A stretch of DNA of 64,000 bases from CAWEPK01 sp963835595 (GTDB taxonomy: Bacteria > Desulfobacterota > Syntrophorhabdia > Syntrophorhabdales > WCHB1-27), in NCBI GenBank assembly GCA_963835595.1, contig CAWIGL010000002.1:1302001-1366000 (forward strand). The letters are read 5' to 3'. The translations under genes and the position numbers were made by a program. A model generated the notes under the pieces. It was given only the letters and a program-made list of their open reading frames with translations. It did not search any database and had not been told where the DNA came from. Shown in pieces: positions 53,506 to 62,105 of the stretch. Each line of letters starts with the position of its first letter. Positions within the stretch are counted from its first letter, which is position 1.

Positions 53506-54865
53506 TGAACCGTATTCTGGTTATCGACGACGACCAGGCAGTCCTGAACTACCTGAACGTATTCCTGCTTCAGTCGGGCGATTTCGACGTTACCACGCTG
53601 GCAAACAGCACCAGGGCCTACGCCGAGCTCTGGAAGAACTCCTACGACCTGCTCATCCTCGACATGGACATGCCCGATGTCACGGGCCTCGACATCCTGA
53701 GGAACATCCAGGAGAACAACATCGACATACCCACCATCGTCCTGACCGGCGTCGAGGACGTAGAGCTCGCAGTCTCGGCCGTCAAGCTGGGCGCGATGGA
53801 GTACCTCACGAAGCCCGTCGAGAACGAGCGCCTCCTCAGGCTCATCAACACGGCCCTGGAGAGCAGGAAGCAGAAGATCATCGATGAGGGGGAGGGCCTT
53901 TCCGCAGACGACCTGCAGTTCAAGGAGACCTTCAAGGACATCGTCACCCAGAACGAGAAGATGCTCAAGCTCTTCTCCGTCGTCGAGAAGATGGCCCAGA
54001 CGGACTCAAGCGTCCTCGTCTGGGGCGAGAGCGGGACAGGCAAGGAGCTGATCGCGCGGGCCATCCACAGGATCAGCAAGCGAAGCAGCCAGAACTTTAT
54101 AGCGGTCAACGCCGGCGCCTTCGCCAACGAGCTGTTCGCCTCCGAGTTCTTCGGTCACAGCCAGGGGGCGTTCACAGGGGCGACGGCGAACAAGAGGGGC
54201 TCGTGGAAGAGGCGGACAAGGGGACGCTCTTTCTGGACGAGATAGGCGAGCTGGCCCTTCCCATACAGGTGAAGCTGCTGCGGGTCCTCCAGGAGGGCGA
54301 GTTCTTCCGCCTCGGATCGACGAAGAACCAGAAGGTCGATGTACGGATCATCGCGGCGACGAACAAGAACCTCCACGAAGAGATCAAGAAGGGCAATTTC
54401 AGGAAAGACCTTTTCTACCGCCTCAACATGAACTCCGTATATCTGCCGCCGCTCCGCGAGCGCAAAGGGGACATCCCGCTCCTTGCCAACCACTTCCTCG
54501 CCGCCTTCTGCAAGACCAACGGCAAGAAGATCGAGAGGATATCGGAAGGGGCGATGAAGCTACTCACGCACTACGACTATCAGGGCAACGTGCGGGAGAT
54601 GATGAACATCATAAACAGCGGAGTCATAATAGAATCGACCATCGAGCTGCGCAAGAAGTCTTTACCGAACTATTTGCTGGAAAACACGGTGGTGGGCGAG
54701 AACGGCTTCGGTGACATGCCCTTGAAGAGCCTGGAGGATGTCGAGACGGACCACATCAAGAAGATCCTCGCCTACACGGCCAACAACAGGACGAAGGCGT
54801 CCCAGATCCTCGGCATATCGCGGATCAGCCTGCTCGCCAAGATCAGGAAGTACAAGCTGGAATAA
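53505..54865 (+). CDS. Sigma-54-dependent response regulator, one frameshift
   Basis: The receiver has VIDDDQ and phospho-Asp in LLILDMDMPDVTG. The AAA+ domain has Walker A GESGTGKE and GAFTGA. The frame breaks at about 54197, just after ATANK, and resumes GLVEEADKGTLFLDEIGE (Walker B) when one G is added to a GGGG run. The C-terminal Fis-type HTH is TKASQILGISRISLLAK. Corrected length is about 453 residues. It pairs with the kinase encoded directly upstream and is the likely activator of the sigma-54 promoter at 44551. Confidence 0.88.
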
Positions 54866-54876
54866 TTTTTTTCGGC

Positions 54877-55393
54877 CTAGCAGCCGCAGCCTTCGCCGCA
54901 GGACGACCCGCAGGTGGAGCCGCATCCGCAGCCTTCGTCCTGATGGGCCTGGGCGAGCTCTTCGGCGGTCGCGTCCCTTACGTCGAGGACCTCCACGTCG
55001 AAGGTGAGCGACCTGCCGGCGAGCGGGTGGTTCGCGTCGAGGAGGACCTTGTCTTCCTCGATCTCGGCGATGCTCGCCACCATCGCCCCATCGGTTGTGC
55101 GCACCCGCAGCGGCACGCCGACCTCGATCTTCGGGATGCCCTGGAGCTGCTCTTTCCGTACGTGAAAAAGCAGATCGGGCCGCCGCTGCCCGTAAGCGTC
55201 CTCGGGCTTGACCGTAAAGGTAAAGGCATCCTTCGGCGCTTTGCCCTCCAGGGCGGTCTCGAAGCCTTTAATCATGCCCGCCCCATGGACGTACGTCAGG
55301 GGTGTCCGCTCTTTCGAGCCTCTCCATCACCTGCCCGTTTTCATCCTTAAGGGTATAGTTCACGGTCACGGCCTTGTCTTTGGCTACTCTCAT
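54877..55393 (-). CDS. slyD: SlyD-type FKBP peptidyl-prolyl isomerase, one frameshift
   Basis: ATG 55393 follows GAGGAG and gives MRVAKDKAVTVNYTLKDENG. At about 55306 one C too many in a CCCC run shifts the frame; corrected it reads LTYVHGAGMIKGFETALEG, the usual FKBP/IF (insert-in-flap) junction. The rest is a normal SlyD (FTFTVKPEDAYG, LLDANHPLAGRSLTFDVEVLDVR). It ends in a metal-binding tail with seven Cys (CGCGSTCGSSCGEGCGC), where E. coli SlyD has a His/Cys tail for nickel. It is likely a folding helper and metal donor for Ni or other metalloenzymes. Confidence 0.9.
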
Positions 55394-55545
55394 GGCTCTC
55401 CTCTTTCTTTTTTGATCTCGACGAGAAACATCAATGGGCCGCCAGGGAGACTGGGGGGCCCGAGATTTCAAGTCAATCATAAGTTAAGCATTTTTCGGCC
55501 CGAATATCCAGCGGCGAGCAAGGGGGCGGCGGCAAACCCTACGGC

Positions 55546-56880
55546 TCAGCCCGGAGGTTTCGCGAAGGCGAAATACCGCAGCCACAGGTAGAGGTTGGAG
55601 ATCACTATGGACATGAGCCAGAATGGGAAGGCATAGAGCATGAACTTTACGAATGAGACCCTTTTCCCCATCTTTTCGGACATGCCCACCACCACGACGT
55701 TTGCCGATGCCCCTATCGCCGTCCCGTTGCCGCCTAGGCACGCCCCCAGGGAGAGGGCCCACCAGACGGGAAGGAGCTGCCCGTAATTGAGCGCCTGCGC
55801 ACTCGCGCCCGGCCACAACTGCTGGCCCATGTTGATGATGAGGGGGTTCATGGTTGCGACGAAGGGTATGTTGTCGATGATTGCGGAGGCGACCGCCGAG
55901 AACCAGAGGATGACCGTGCTCGCTGTAAGCATGTTATTTCCCGTCGCAGTTATGACCGCGCTCGCGAGCATCTTCACGAAGCCGACCTTGACCACGCCGC
56001 CCACCACGATGAACAGGCCCATGAAAAAGAAGAGGGAGTTCCACTCGATGTCCGCGAATATGTGGTGGGGCTCCTCGATGGCAAGGATGAGGAGCAGGAC
56101 GGCGGCCCCGGCAAGGGCGACGGTCGCCGGCTGGAGATGGAGCTCCGCGTGCATGATGAAGCCGGCTATGACCAGGCAGAGCACGACGACGGAGATGGCC
56201 ATCGTCCTTTTGTCCTTTATCACGCCCTTCTCTTCCAGGCCCATGATCCTTTCCCTGGCCTCCGGCGTCGTCCGCAGGTCTTTGGCGAAGACGAGCCTCA
56301 GCATGGCGATGAAGACCGCCAGGATAACGGCGATTACGGGCGTGAGGTGGACCACGAAGTCGTTGAAGGTGAAGTTGGCCTTGGAGGCGATCATGATGTT
56401 GGGAGGATCGCCTATCAAGGTCGCGGTGCCTCCGATGTTCGAGGCAAGGGCCTCAACGATGAGATAGGGAATGGCGTTCACCTCCAGCTTCTCGCAAATG
56501 AAGATCACGATAGGGGTGATAAGCAGGACGGTCGTGACGTTGTCGAGGAAGGCGCTGACGAATGCCGTGACGAAGGAAAAAATCGCCATGACCCGGTAAG
56601 GGCTTCCTTTCGCCGCCTTGGCGCTCTTTATCCCTATATATTCGAACAGGCCCGTGGGCTTCATGACGTTGATGATTATCATCATCGAGATGAGGAGTAT
56701 GATGACGTTCCAGTCGACGCCGAATTCCTCCGAATAGAAGGCTTCGGACTGCGTGAGGACACGGCACCCGAGGATGATCCCGGCGCCGGTAAGGGCCACA
56801 ATGGTCTTGTGGAATTTTTCGAGGCTGATAAGGGCGTAGGCCAGGAAAAAGACGCCCACGGCTATGTAAAATGAGGTCAT
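55546..56880 (-). CDS. ArsB/NhaD-type (ion transporter superfamily) membrane permease
   Basis: The 444-residue protein has about 11 transmembrane helices and the ion-transporter superfamily motifs TAFVSAFLDNVTTVLLITPI and the mirrored IIDNIPFVATMNPLI, plus LASNIGGTATLIGDPPNIMI and GACLGGNGTAIGASANVV. These belong to the ArsB/NhaD/citrate group, which carries anions or exchanges Na+/H+. It is the last gene of the IclR-TAXI-CoA-transferase run (57 bp after the CoA transferase). That context makes a carboxylate permease or Na+-linked antiporter plausible; arsenite is unlikely without ars genes. Confidence 0.85.
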   Translation of the reverse strand: MTSFYIAVGVFFLAYALISLEKFHKTIVALTGAGIILGCRVLTQSEAFYSEEFGVDWNVIILLISMMIIINVMKPTGLFEYIGIKSAKAAKGSPYRVMAIFSFVTAFVSAFLDNVTTVLLITPIVIFICEKLEVNAIPYLIVEALASNIGGTATLIGDPPNIMIASKANFTFNDFVVHLTPVIAVILAVFIAMLRLVFAKDLRTTPEARERIMGLEEKGVIKDKRTMAISVVVLCLVIAGFIMHAELHLQPATVALAGAAVLLLILAIEEPHHIFADIEWNSLFFFMGLFIVVGGVVKVGFVKMLASAVITATGNNMLTASTVILWFSAVASAIIDNIPFVATMNPLIINMGQQLWPGASAQALNYGQLLPVWWALSLGACLGGNGTAIGASANVVVVGMSEKMGKRVSFVKFMLYAFPFWLMSIVISNLYLWLRYFAFAKPPG

Positions 56881-56936
56881 GCTTCCTCCAAAGCCTTAAG
56901 CATATCTCAAAGCGGATAGTTTTCCCACTCTATTAT

Positions 56937-57698
56937 TCAGCCGACGATCAATCTTTGCGGGTCTATCTCTTCCCTGAGCATCCGCAGCTCTTCCTGTGTG
57001 GGCGGGGAAGACTCGACGGCCCTCGACACATCGACCGGAAAGCTTATCTCGTCCGCTACGGCCTTTACGGCGACCCCTGGGTAATACTCGGCGAGGTACA
57101 TCTCTTTGGTCGTCTCGTCAAACTTCAGAATGCCCATGTTGGTCACCACCGCAATGGGCCCTCCCCGTTTGTACCCCGTGTCTGCGCGGGACGTGCCCCC
57201 CTGGAGCCATCCGGGGCTTGTCAGATAGTCGAGCTTCTCGACGAAGCGCATCTTCCCCAACTGCATGAAAATTATCAGGCCGGAGGCAAGGGACGCGGCG
57301 TCGCACGCGCCCCCGCTGCCTGGAAAACGGACCCTCGGCCTTGAATACTCCCCGATGCACGTAGAGTTCAGGTTGCCATACCTGTCGATCTGCGCCGCCC
57401 CGAGGAAGGCGATCGTCGTAAACCTCCGGTGGCCGACGATGGAGAACGCCTCGATGAGACCGGAGTTGAGGGCGGTGCCGTCCATGACCCTCGAATCGGA
57501 GACCGCCATAGGCAGCTCGTCCAGGCAGGGGTCTATCCCCCCCGTCTCGAAAAATACCGTTGCGCGCGGTGCATGTATCTTCTTGGCTACCGTGGCTGCG
57601 AGCATCGACAGGCCCGTCCCGGCGAAAAGAAGGTCGCCGTTCTTTATGAGCCTGCCTGCGCTGATCGCCATGATCTCCTTTTCCGTGTATGCGCCCAT
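56937..57698 (-). CDS. CoA-transferase family, beta subunit (glutaconate CoA-transferase type)
   Basis: The 253-residue protein (ATG 57698 after GGAGG) has LLFAGTGLSMLAATVA, VFFETGGIDP with a Glu at the usual thioester-forming position region, FLGAAQIDRYGNLNST and PGSGGACDAASLA, typical of the beta subunit of glutaconate-type CoA transferases. Members of this family also include hydrolases such as IpdB, which open steroid-derived rings, so transferase activity is not certain. It lies 10 bp after the alpha subunit gene. Confidence 0.85.
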   Translation of the reverse strand: MGAYTEKEIMAISAGRLIKNGDLLFAGTGLSMLAATVAKKIHAPRATVFFETGGIDPCLDELPMAVSDSRVMDGTALNSGLIEAFSIVGHRRFTTIAFLGAAQIDRYGNLNSTCIGEYSRPRVRFPGSGGACDAASLASGLIIFMQLGKMRFVEKLDYLTSPGWLQGGTSRADTGYKRGGPIAVVTNMGILKFDETTKEMYLAEYYPGVAVKAVADEISFPVDVSRAVESSPPTQEELRMLREEIDPQRLIVG

Positions 57699-57708
57699 GC
57701 TCTCCTCC

Positions 57709-58683
57709 CTACCGCCTGTCGAGGTCCCGTGTGTACCCGATGACCGGGTTTGCCCTGATGTTAACAATACCCTGCCCGCCTACCCGGTCGAGGTATTCGT
57801 TGTGGTCCTTCACGCCGAGAACCCACTCGTCGAGATACCTTTTGAAGCCCTCGTCGTCCCCGGCTATGCTCTTGTACATATTCAGGTGCTTCGCGTCGTA
57901 GTCGTAGAAGAGACGGCACGCGGTGGGGTGGGCGCCGTAAGGCACCCGGACGATCGCGTCGATCAGGAACGGCGGGAGCGAGTTCTGATCGGGATCGAGC
58001 CTTATGAACGACTTGGGGACGATCTCCTCGCAGGTAACGATGACGACATCCGCAGATTTCGCCTGCTCCAGGTCGGTGAACGTGAGGCCTTTTATGCGCA
58101 CCGTGCCGTCCTCGCCGACGTATTGCGCATGGACGAGGGCAACGTCGGGCGTAAGGGCAGGCAGCAGGACGACGCGCTCTTCCTCGTTGAAGGGGTTGGG
58201 CGAGACGACAAGCTTTTTCCGGGCCACCTTCGGCTCTTTCCTTACGTCCGGGCCGAAGCCTTCCATTTTTATAACGTCGGTCCCGAAGCCTGACCTGCTC
58301 GGCATGAAGGGGACGCCGAGGGCCCCCGCCAGGAAGCGCAGGCTCATCTGGTTGTTCGAATAATCCTCGAACTCGATCTGCCCGCCCTCGACGGCCTTTC
58401 GGAAGCGGATGCACGTCGAGGCGAAGCGGCCGTTCGCCCCGTAGGCCACCTCGACCCTTTTCACGCACCCGGCGCCGATGAGCACGTCGAGCGCCTGCCC
58501 GTGGGAGTGGCAGACCACGTGCAGGTCCCTGACGCGCTGCCTGACAATCTCGTAAGCGGCGGCCATAGGGTTCCTGTTGATGGTGAACCCGCCCAGGGCT
58601 ATCTGGGCGCCGTCCTTGACGAACCGCCTGATTGCCTCGTCGAGGGGCATAAGCTTCTCTTCTATCTCCGGGTATCTGTTCAT
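57709..58683 (-). CDS. CoA-transferase family, alpha subunit (glutaconate CoA-transferase type)
   Basis: The 324-residue protein (ATG 58683) has the alpha-subunit features: LMPLDEAIRRFVKDGAQIALGGF, VVCHSHGQALDVLIGAG, ANGRFASTCIRFRKAVEGG, VVSPNPFNEEERVVLLPAL and VALVHAQYVGEDGTVRI. With the beta subunit it should move CoA between carboxylic acids or, as in IpdAB, hydrolyse a cyclic CoA ester. It follows the TAXI gene by 13 bp. Confidence 0.85.
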   Translation of the reverse strand: MNRYPEIEEKLMPLDEAIRRFVKDGAQIALGGFTINRNPMAAAYEIVRQRVRDLHVVCHSHGQALDVLIGAGCVKRVEVAYGANGRFASTCIRFRKAVEGGQIEFEDYSNNQMSLRFLAGALGVPFMPSRSGFGTDVIKMEGFGPDVRKEPKVARKKLVVSPNPFNEEERVVLLPALTPDVALVHAQYVGEDGTVRIKGLTFTDLEQAKSADVVIVTCEEIVPKSFIRLDPDQNSLPPFLIDAIVRVPYGAHPTACRLFYDYDAKHLNMYKSIAGDDEGFKRYLDEWVLGVKDHNEYLDRVGGQGIVNIRANPVIGYTRDLDRR

Positions 58684-58696
58684 CCGGTCTTCCGCC

Positions 58697-59707
58697 TCAC
58701 ACGAAGACGCTAATCCCCTTTTCCTTGAAATATCGGGCCGCACCCTTGTGGTAGGGAACGAATTTCCCCGAACCTCCCACCTTCAGGTTTATGTTGCCCG
58801 CCTCCTTGTGGATCCCCGTGAGATCGGGCAGGTGCTCGAAGATGGTCTTGGTCACGTTGTAACCTAATCGCTCGTCCATGTCCCGGTGGCACATAAGCAG
58901 ATTCACGACCGCAGAGACAGGCGTATCCGTATCCATGCCCGCGTACGTCTTTTTCGGAATCACCCCCTTATAATAAATGGGGCCGTACTTGGCGTTCATC
59001 TTATCTACGAGGTCGGCATGGGCGACAAGGGCCATTTTGACCCCCGGCGAGGCGGCAACGTCCATGACCGAGGCCGTTGGGACGCCGCCCGACCAGAAGT
59101 AGGCGTCTATCTTGCCGTCTTTCAACGCCCCTCCCGACTCGGCCGCGCCCAGCCGGTCCTTCTTTACGTCCTTCTCGTGGTTGATACCGGCCGCTTCGAG
59201 TATCCTGAAGGCGATGACCTCCGTCCCGCTGCCCGGCGCCCCCGTCGAGACTCTTTTGCCTTTCAGGTCCGCCACTTTCCTGATGCCCTTCCCTTCCAGC
59301 GTTACGATATGGTTCATTTGGGGATAGAGAAGGGTCAGGACCCTTATGGGAAGGGGCTTCTTGAACATTCCCACCCCTTTGTACGCATCATACCCCGTAT
59401 CTGCGATAACGAACGCCAAATCGGATTCTTGCGCCGCGATGAGCTTGCAGTTATCGACGGAAGCGGCGGTGACCTCGGCCGCGGCCTCAAGCCCTGCATA
59501 CTTCGTCAGTATGCTTGCCATGCCGCCTCCGATTACGCAATAGACCCCGCCCATGCCGCCTGTCGCTATCGATATCCGTTTCCTCGACTCGGCAAAAAGC
59601 GCACGGGTCCCCTGAAGCGCCATGACTCCTCCCATTGCCGCGCCGAGCTTCAGAAAGCTCCTCTTCGTCATACCCCCCTGGTTGTCGAGTAGACGCACCA
59701 ATCCCAT
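58697..59707 (-). CDS. TAXI-family TRAP transporter solute-binding protein
   Basis: TAXI proteins are periplasmic binders feeding fused DctQM-type TRAP permeases with small acids such as glutamate or dicarboxylates. The 336-residue protein has a Tat-like signal (KRSFLKLGAAMGG), then ISIATGGMGGVYCVIGGGMASIL, DLAFVIADTGYDAYKG, LKGKRVSTGAPGSGTEVIA and DAYFWSGGVPTASV, all typical. ATG 59707 has AGGGGGTG six bases upstream. No TRAP membrane subunit lies in the window; the permease at the operon end is of another superfamily, so its partner is elsewhere or unconventional. Confidence 0.9.
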   Translation of the reverse strand: MGLVRLLDNQGGMTKRSFLKLGAAMGGVMALQGTRALFAESRKRISIATGGMGGVYCVIGGGMASILTKYAGLEAAAEVTAASVDNCKLIAAQESDLAFVIADTGYDAYKGVGMFKKPLPIRVLTLLYPQMNHIVTLEGKGIRKVADLKGKRVSTGAPGSGTEVIAFRILEAAGINHEKDVKKDRLGAAESGGALKDGKIDAYFWSGGVPTASVMDVAASPGVKMALVAHADLVDKMNAKYGPIYYKGVIPKKTYAGMDTDTPVSAVVNLLMCHRDMDERLGYNVTKTIFEHLPDLTGIHKEAGNINLKVGGSGKFVPYHKGAARYFKEKGISVFV

Positions 59708-59741
59708 ACGGCACCCCCTCATCGTTTTAGTTGTGCATGTT

Positions 59742-60596
59742 TCAGCGGATCATTATTTCGCCTGGAAATAATGTTGCCCCCCCCTTGTCGTGCGTCCCGC
59801 CGCCGGAAAAACGGCCTACCGGCTCATAACCCAGGGCGACGGATATCTCCCCGGCGGTTTTCACTACCGCAGGGACAATCTGCTTTCTGAGCCTTTGCAG
59901 GCTGATGGTGAGGCTTGAGCCCGACACGTTTACGGCCGCGATGATCTTGCCGCTATCGTCGCCGACCGGGGCGCCGGCCGCCCTCAGTCCCACCGCAAGC
60001 TCACCGTCGCATAAGGCATATCCATTTCGCCGCACGCCGGCCAGCTCCGAAAGCAGTGCCCGGGGATCGACCACAGTGCGCGGCGTATACTCTTTCATAG
60101 TGACCTTCGCGAAGAACTTCTCAAGCTGTTCGGGGCTTCGCTGGGCAAGAAGCACCTTGCCGAGGGTCGTGCAATGGGCCGGCAGGCTGGAGCCCGCGTC
60201 GAGCGTAAGACCGACAATGGCGTGGTTCCTGACCCGGTCGACGTAGATCACCTCCGTGCCGTTCATTACCCCCAGGCTGACCGTCTCCTTCACTTCCTGC
60301 GCGAGGGTTTCCAGGTACGGCCTGGCGATTTGGCGCACTTCGAGGCCGTTCATGGCAGTAAAGCCGAGGCGGAGCACGGAAAGGGAGGGGCGGTAAAGGC
60401 GGGACGCAGCGTCGCGTTCCAGATATCCCATAGTCTCAAGGGTGGCGAGGATGCGGAAGACAGTGCTCTTGTTGATCCCCATGGCCCCCGATATGCGGGT
60501 GAGGCTGAGGGACGGGCTTTCAGCCGTAAAAAGGCTGAGGACCTGGAGTCCCCTCGACAGGGCTTCAATGTTGTATCGCGGTTCTTTCTTCGTCAC
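59742..60596 (-). CDS. IclR-family transcriptional regulator
   Basis: The 284-residue protein (GTG 60596) has a winged HTH (LSLTRISGAMGINKSTVFRILATLETMGYL) and a C-terminal GAF-like effector domain (SLGVMNGTEVIYVDRV, SLPAHCTTLGKVLLA, ALCDGELAVGLRAAGAPV). IclR regulators often control catabolic operons for aromatic or carboxylic acids. It is the first gene of the run that continues with TAXI, CoA transferase and permease, so it likely regulates its own operon. A palindrome AAACT-G-AGTTT lies between its promoter and its start. Confidence 0.93.
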   Translation of the reverse strand: MTKKEPRYNIEALSRGLQVLSLFTAESPSLSLTRISGAMGINKSTVFRILATLETMGYLERDAASRLYRPSLSVLRLGFTAMNGLEVRQIARPYLETLAQEVKETVSLGVMNGTEVIYVDRVRNHAIVGLTLDAGSSLPAHCTTLGKVLLAQRSPEQLEKFFAKVTMKEYTPRTVVDPRALLSELAGVRRNGYALCDGELAVGLRAAGAPVGDDSGKIIAAVNVSGSSLTISLQRLRKQIVPAVVKTAGEISVALGYEPVGRFSGGGTHDKGGATLFPGEIMIR

Positions 60597-60620
60597 CGGG
60601 CAGCTCTGTTTTACCTATCG

Positions 60621-60677
60621 AAACTGAGTTTTGTTAACCGCGTGATCTTATTTTATATAGGCAGGAATCTTTGTCAA
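60621..60677 (-). promoter_or_regulatory. iclR promoter and candidate operator
   Basis: On the minus strand TTGACA (60677-60672) and TAAAAT (60655-60650) are 16 bp apart. The palindrome AAACT-G-AGTTT at 60621-60631 lies just downstream of the expected start, a place where an IclR protein could repress. The ISNCY-type element is inserted 14 bp upstream of the -35 box, and its 15-bp target duplication begins at the last base of that box. Confidence 0.55.
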
Positions 60678-60691
60678 GAAAATTTTGAAAG

Positions 60692-62047
60692 GTGTTGCTG
60701 CAATATAATTATGTCACCCCTTAACTGCAATATGAAAATGTCACCCCTGGCGATAATGAGGAGCACCAAGGGGAGGTGCTCCGGTGAGAAAAGGAGTGAC
60801 GTTCATGGCAGAAGAGGTAAGGCGGTACGGCGTGATAGAGGCATCTCTGGATGGCAGGATGAAGAACCGGGAAGCGGCGGCTGCACTGGGCATCTCCGTC
60901 CGTCATGTAAAGAGGATCAAGAGCAGAGTCAAAAGGGAAGGACCTTCCGGGGTCAGGCATGGTAACCGCGACCGCCCTTCCTGCAGGGCCTTTCCTGGAG
61001 AACTCAAGGAGCGCACGATGGCCATGGCCAGGGAGAAGTATTTCGACTTCAATTTCTCCCACCTCTCGGAGATGCTTGAGGAGCAGGAGGGCATAAAAGT
61101 CAGCAGGGAGACCTTGAGGCAATGGCTTCGTCCCGAAGGGTTCGGCAGCAAGGTCAGAAAGCAGCGCAGGCATAGGAAGAGAAGAAAGCGATCGGAGAAG
61201 GAAGGTTATATGCTCTTCCTGGACGGCTCTCCCCACCAGTGGTTCGGGGAGGAAAAGACGACGCTTCTTCTATGTACCGACGACTCTACAGGAAGACCTC
61301 TCTATGGTGTTTTCCGTAAGGAAGAGGACTTGGACGGCTGCTTCCAGGCATGCAAAGAGGTCTTTACCCGTTTCGGCCGCCCCTCTGTCTTCTATCTCGA
61401 CAGGGCTTCTCAGTTCAAGACGACTCGTCACAAGAGCGAACCTCTGGAGCCCACACAGTTCCAAAGAGCAATGAGCGAGCTGGGCATCAGGCTTATCTTT
61501 GCGTACTCCGCCCAGGCTAGAGGAAGGGGCGAGAGGATCAACAGGACCTTCCAGGACAGACTCGCGGCTGAACTGCACCTCAAGAAGATCACTGACTCGG
61601 AAGGGGCGACAAGGTACCTCAACGGGAGCTTTATCCCTAAATACGCCCGCCTCTTCGGCGTCGCACCAGAAGACCCGGAAGCCGCGTGGAGGCCGGTTCC
61701 TAAAGACGTAGACCTACGGAACATTCTCTGCAAGCGATATGAGGCAAGAGTGAACTACGACAACACGATCTCGGTCAAGGGGCAGATCATCCAGCTGTAC
61801 CCGACAAAGACGAGGCTCAGCTTTGCGAAAGCTTCCGTTACCATAAACCGCTGGCTCGACGGGACATGGCACGTCTTTCACTATCCGACAGGGGAAGTGC
61901 CCTGTAAACTCTGTTCAGGGACGCGTCCGGCCGGGGTCACCCACGCACCCAGGGCCGGCGAGCGAAGCGAGAGCGTCCCTGCGCTAAGGACAGAGGGGGT
62001 GACATTTTCATGTTGCAGAAAGGGTGACATTTTCATGTTGCAATAAC
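60692..62047 (+). mobile_element. ISNCY-like insertion sequence with doubled end repeats and 15-bp target duplication
   Basis: The element is 1356 bp. Identical 15-bp repeats AGAAAATTTTGAAAG flank it (60677-60691 and 62048-62062). Each end carries two tandem copies of a 21-22 base site of the form TGCAAYAT-GAAAATGTCACCC: left at 60699-60720 and 60726-60747, right (inverted) at about 61996-62016 and 62022-62042. Doubled sites like these are expected to be transposase-binding sites. It lies between smc and the iclR operon. Confidence 0.85.
60805..62046 (+). CDS. ISNCY-type DDE transposase
   Basis: ATG 60805 follows AAGGAG. The protein of about 413 residues has an N-terminal HTH (AAAALGISVRHVKRIKSRVKREG), a Lys/Arg-rich linker (RKQRRHRKRRKRSEKEG), and a catalytic core with Asp in MLFLDGSPHQWFG, Asp in CTDDSTGRPLYG and FYLDRASQFKTT, and Glu in ARGRGERINRTFQDRLAAEL. 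This fits the ISNCY/IS481-like rve group. The last 45 residues (CKLCSGTRPAG and on) read through the right-end repeats and may be dispensable. The frame is intact, so the element may be active. Confidence 0.88.
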   Translation: MAEEVRRYGVIEASLDGRMKNREAAAALGISVRHVKRIKSRVKREGPSGVRHGNRDRPSCRAFPGELKERTMAMAREKYFDFNFSHLSEMLEEQEGIKVSRETLRQWLRPEGFGSKVRKQRRHRKRRKRSEKEGYMLFLDGSPHQWFGEEKTTLLLCTDDSTGRPLYGVFRKEEDLDGCFQACKEVFTRFGRPSVFYLDRASQFKTTRHKSEPLEPTQFQRAMSELGIRLIFAYSAQARGRGERINRTFQDRLAAELHLKKITDSEGATRYLNGSFIPKYARLFGVAPEDPEAAWRPVPKDVDLRNILCKRYEARVNYDNTISVKGQIIQLYPTKTRLSFAKASVTINRWLDGTWHVFHYPTGEVPCKLCSGTRPAGVTHAPRAGERSESVPALRTEGVTFSCCRKGDIFMLQ

Positions 62048-62070
62048 AGAAAATTTTGAAAGAGAAGCTT

Positions 62071-62104
62071 AAAAAAAACTTTCGGCAAGCGCTTCGAAAT
62101 GCCG
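62071..62104 (-). terminator. Terminator of smc
   Basis: On the minus strand CGGCA and TGCCG (62104-62100 with 62087-62083) close a hairpin containing AAGCGCTT, followed by AAAG and a run of eight T (62078-62071). It lies immediately after the smc stop. Confidence 0.6.
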
Positions 62105-62105
62105 T

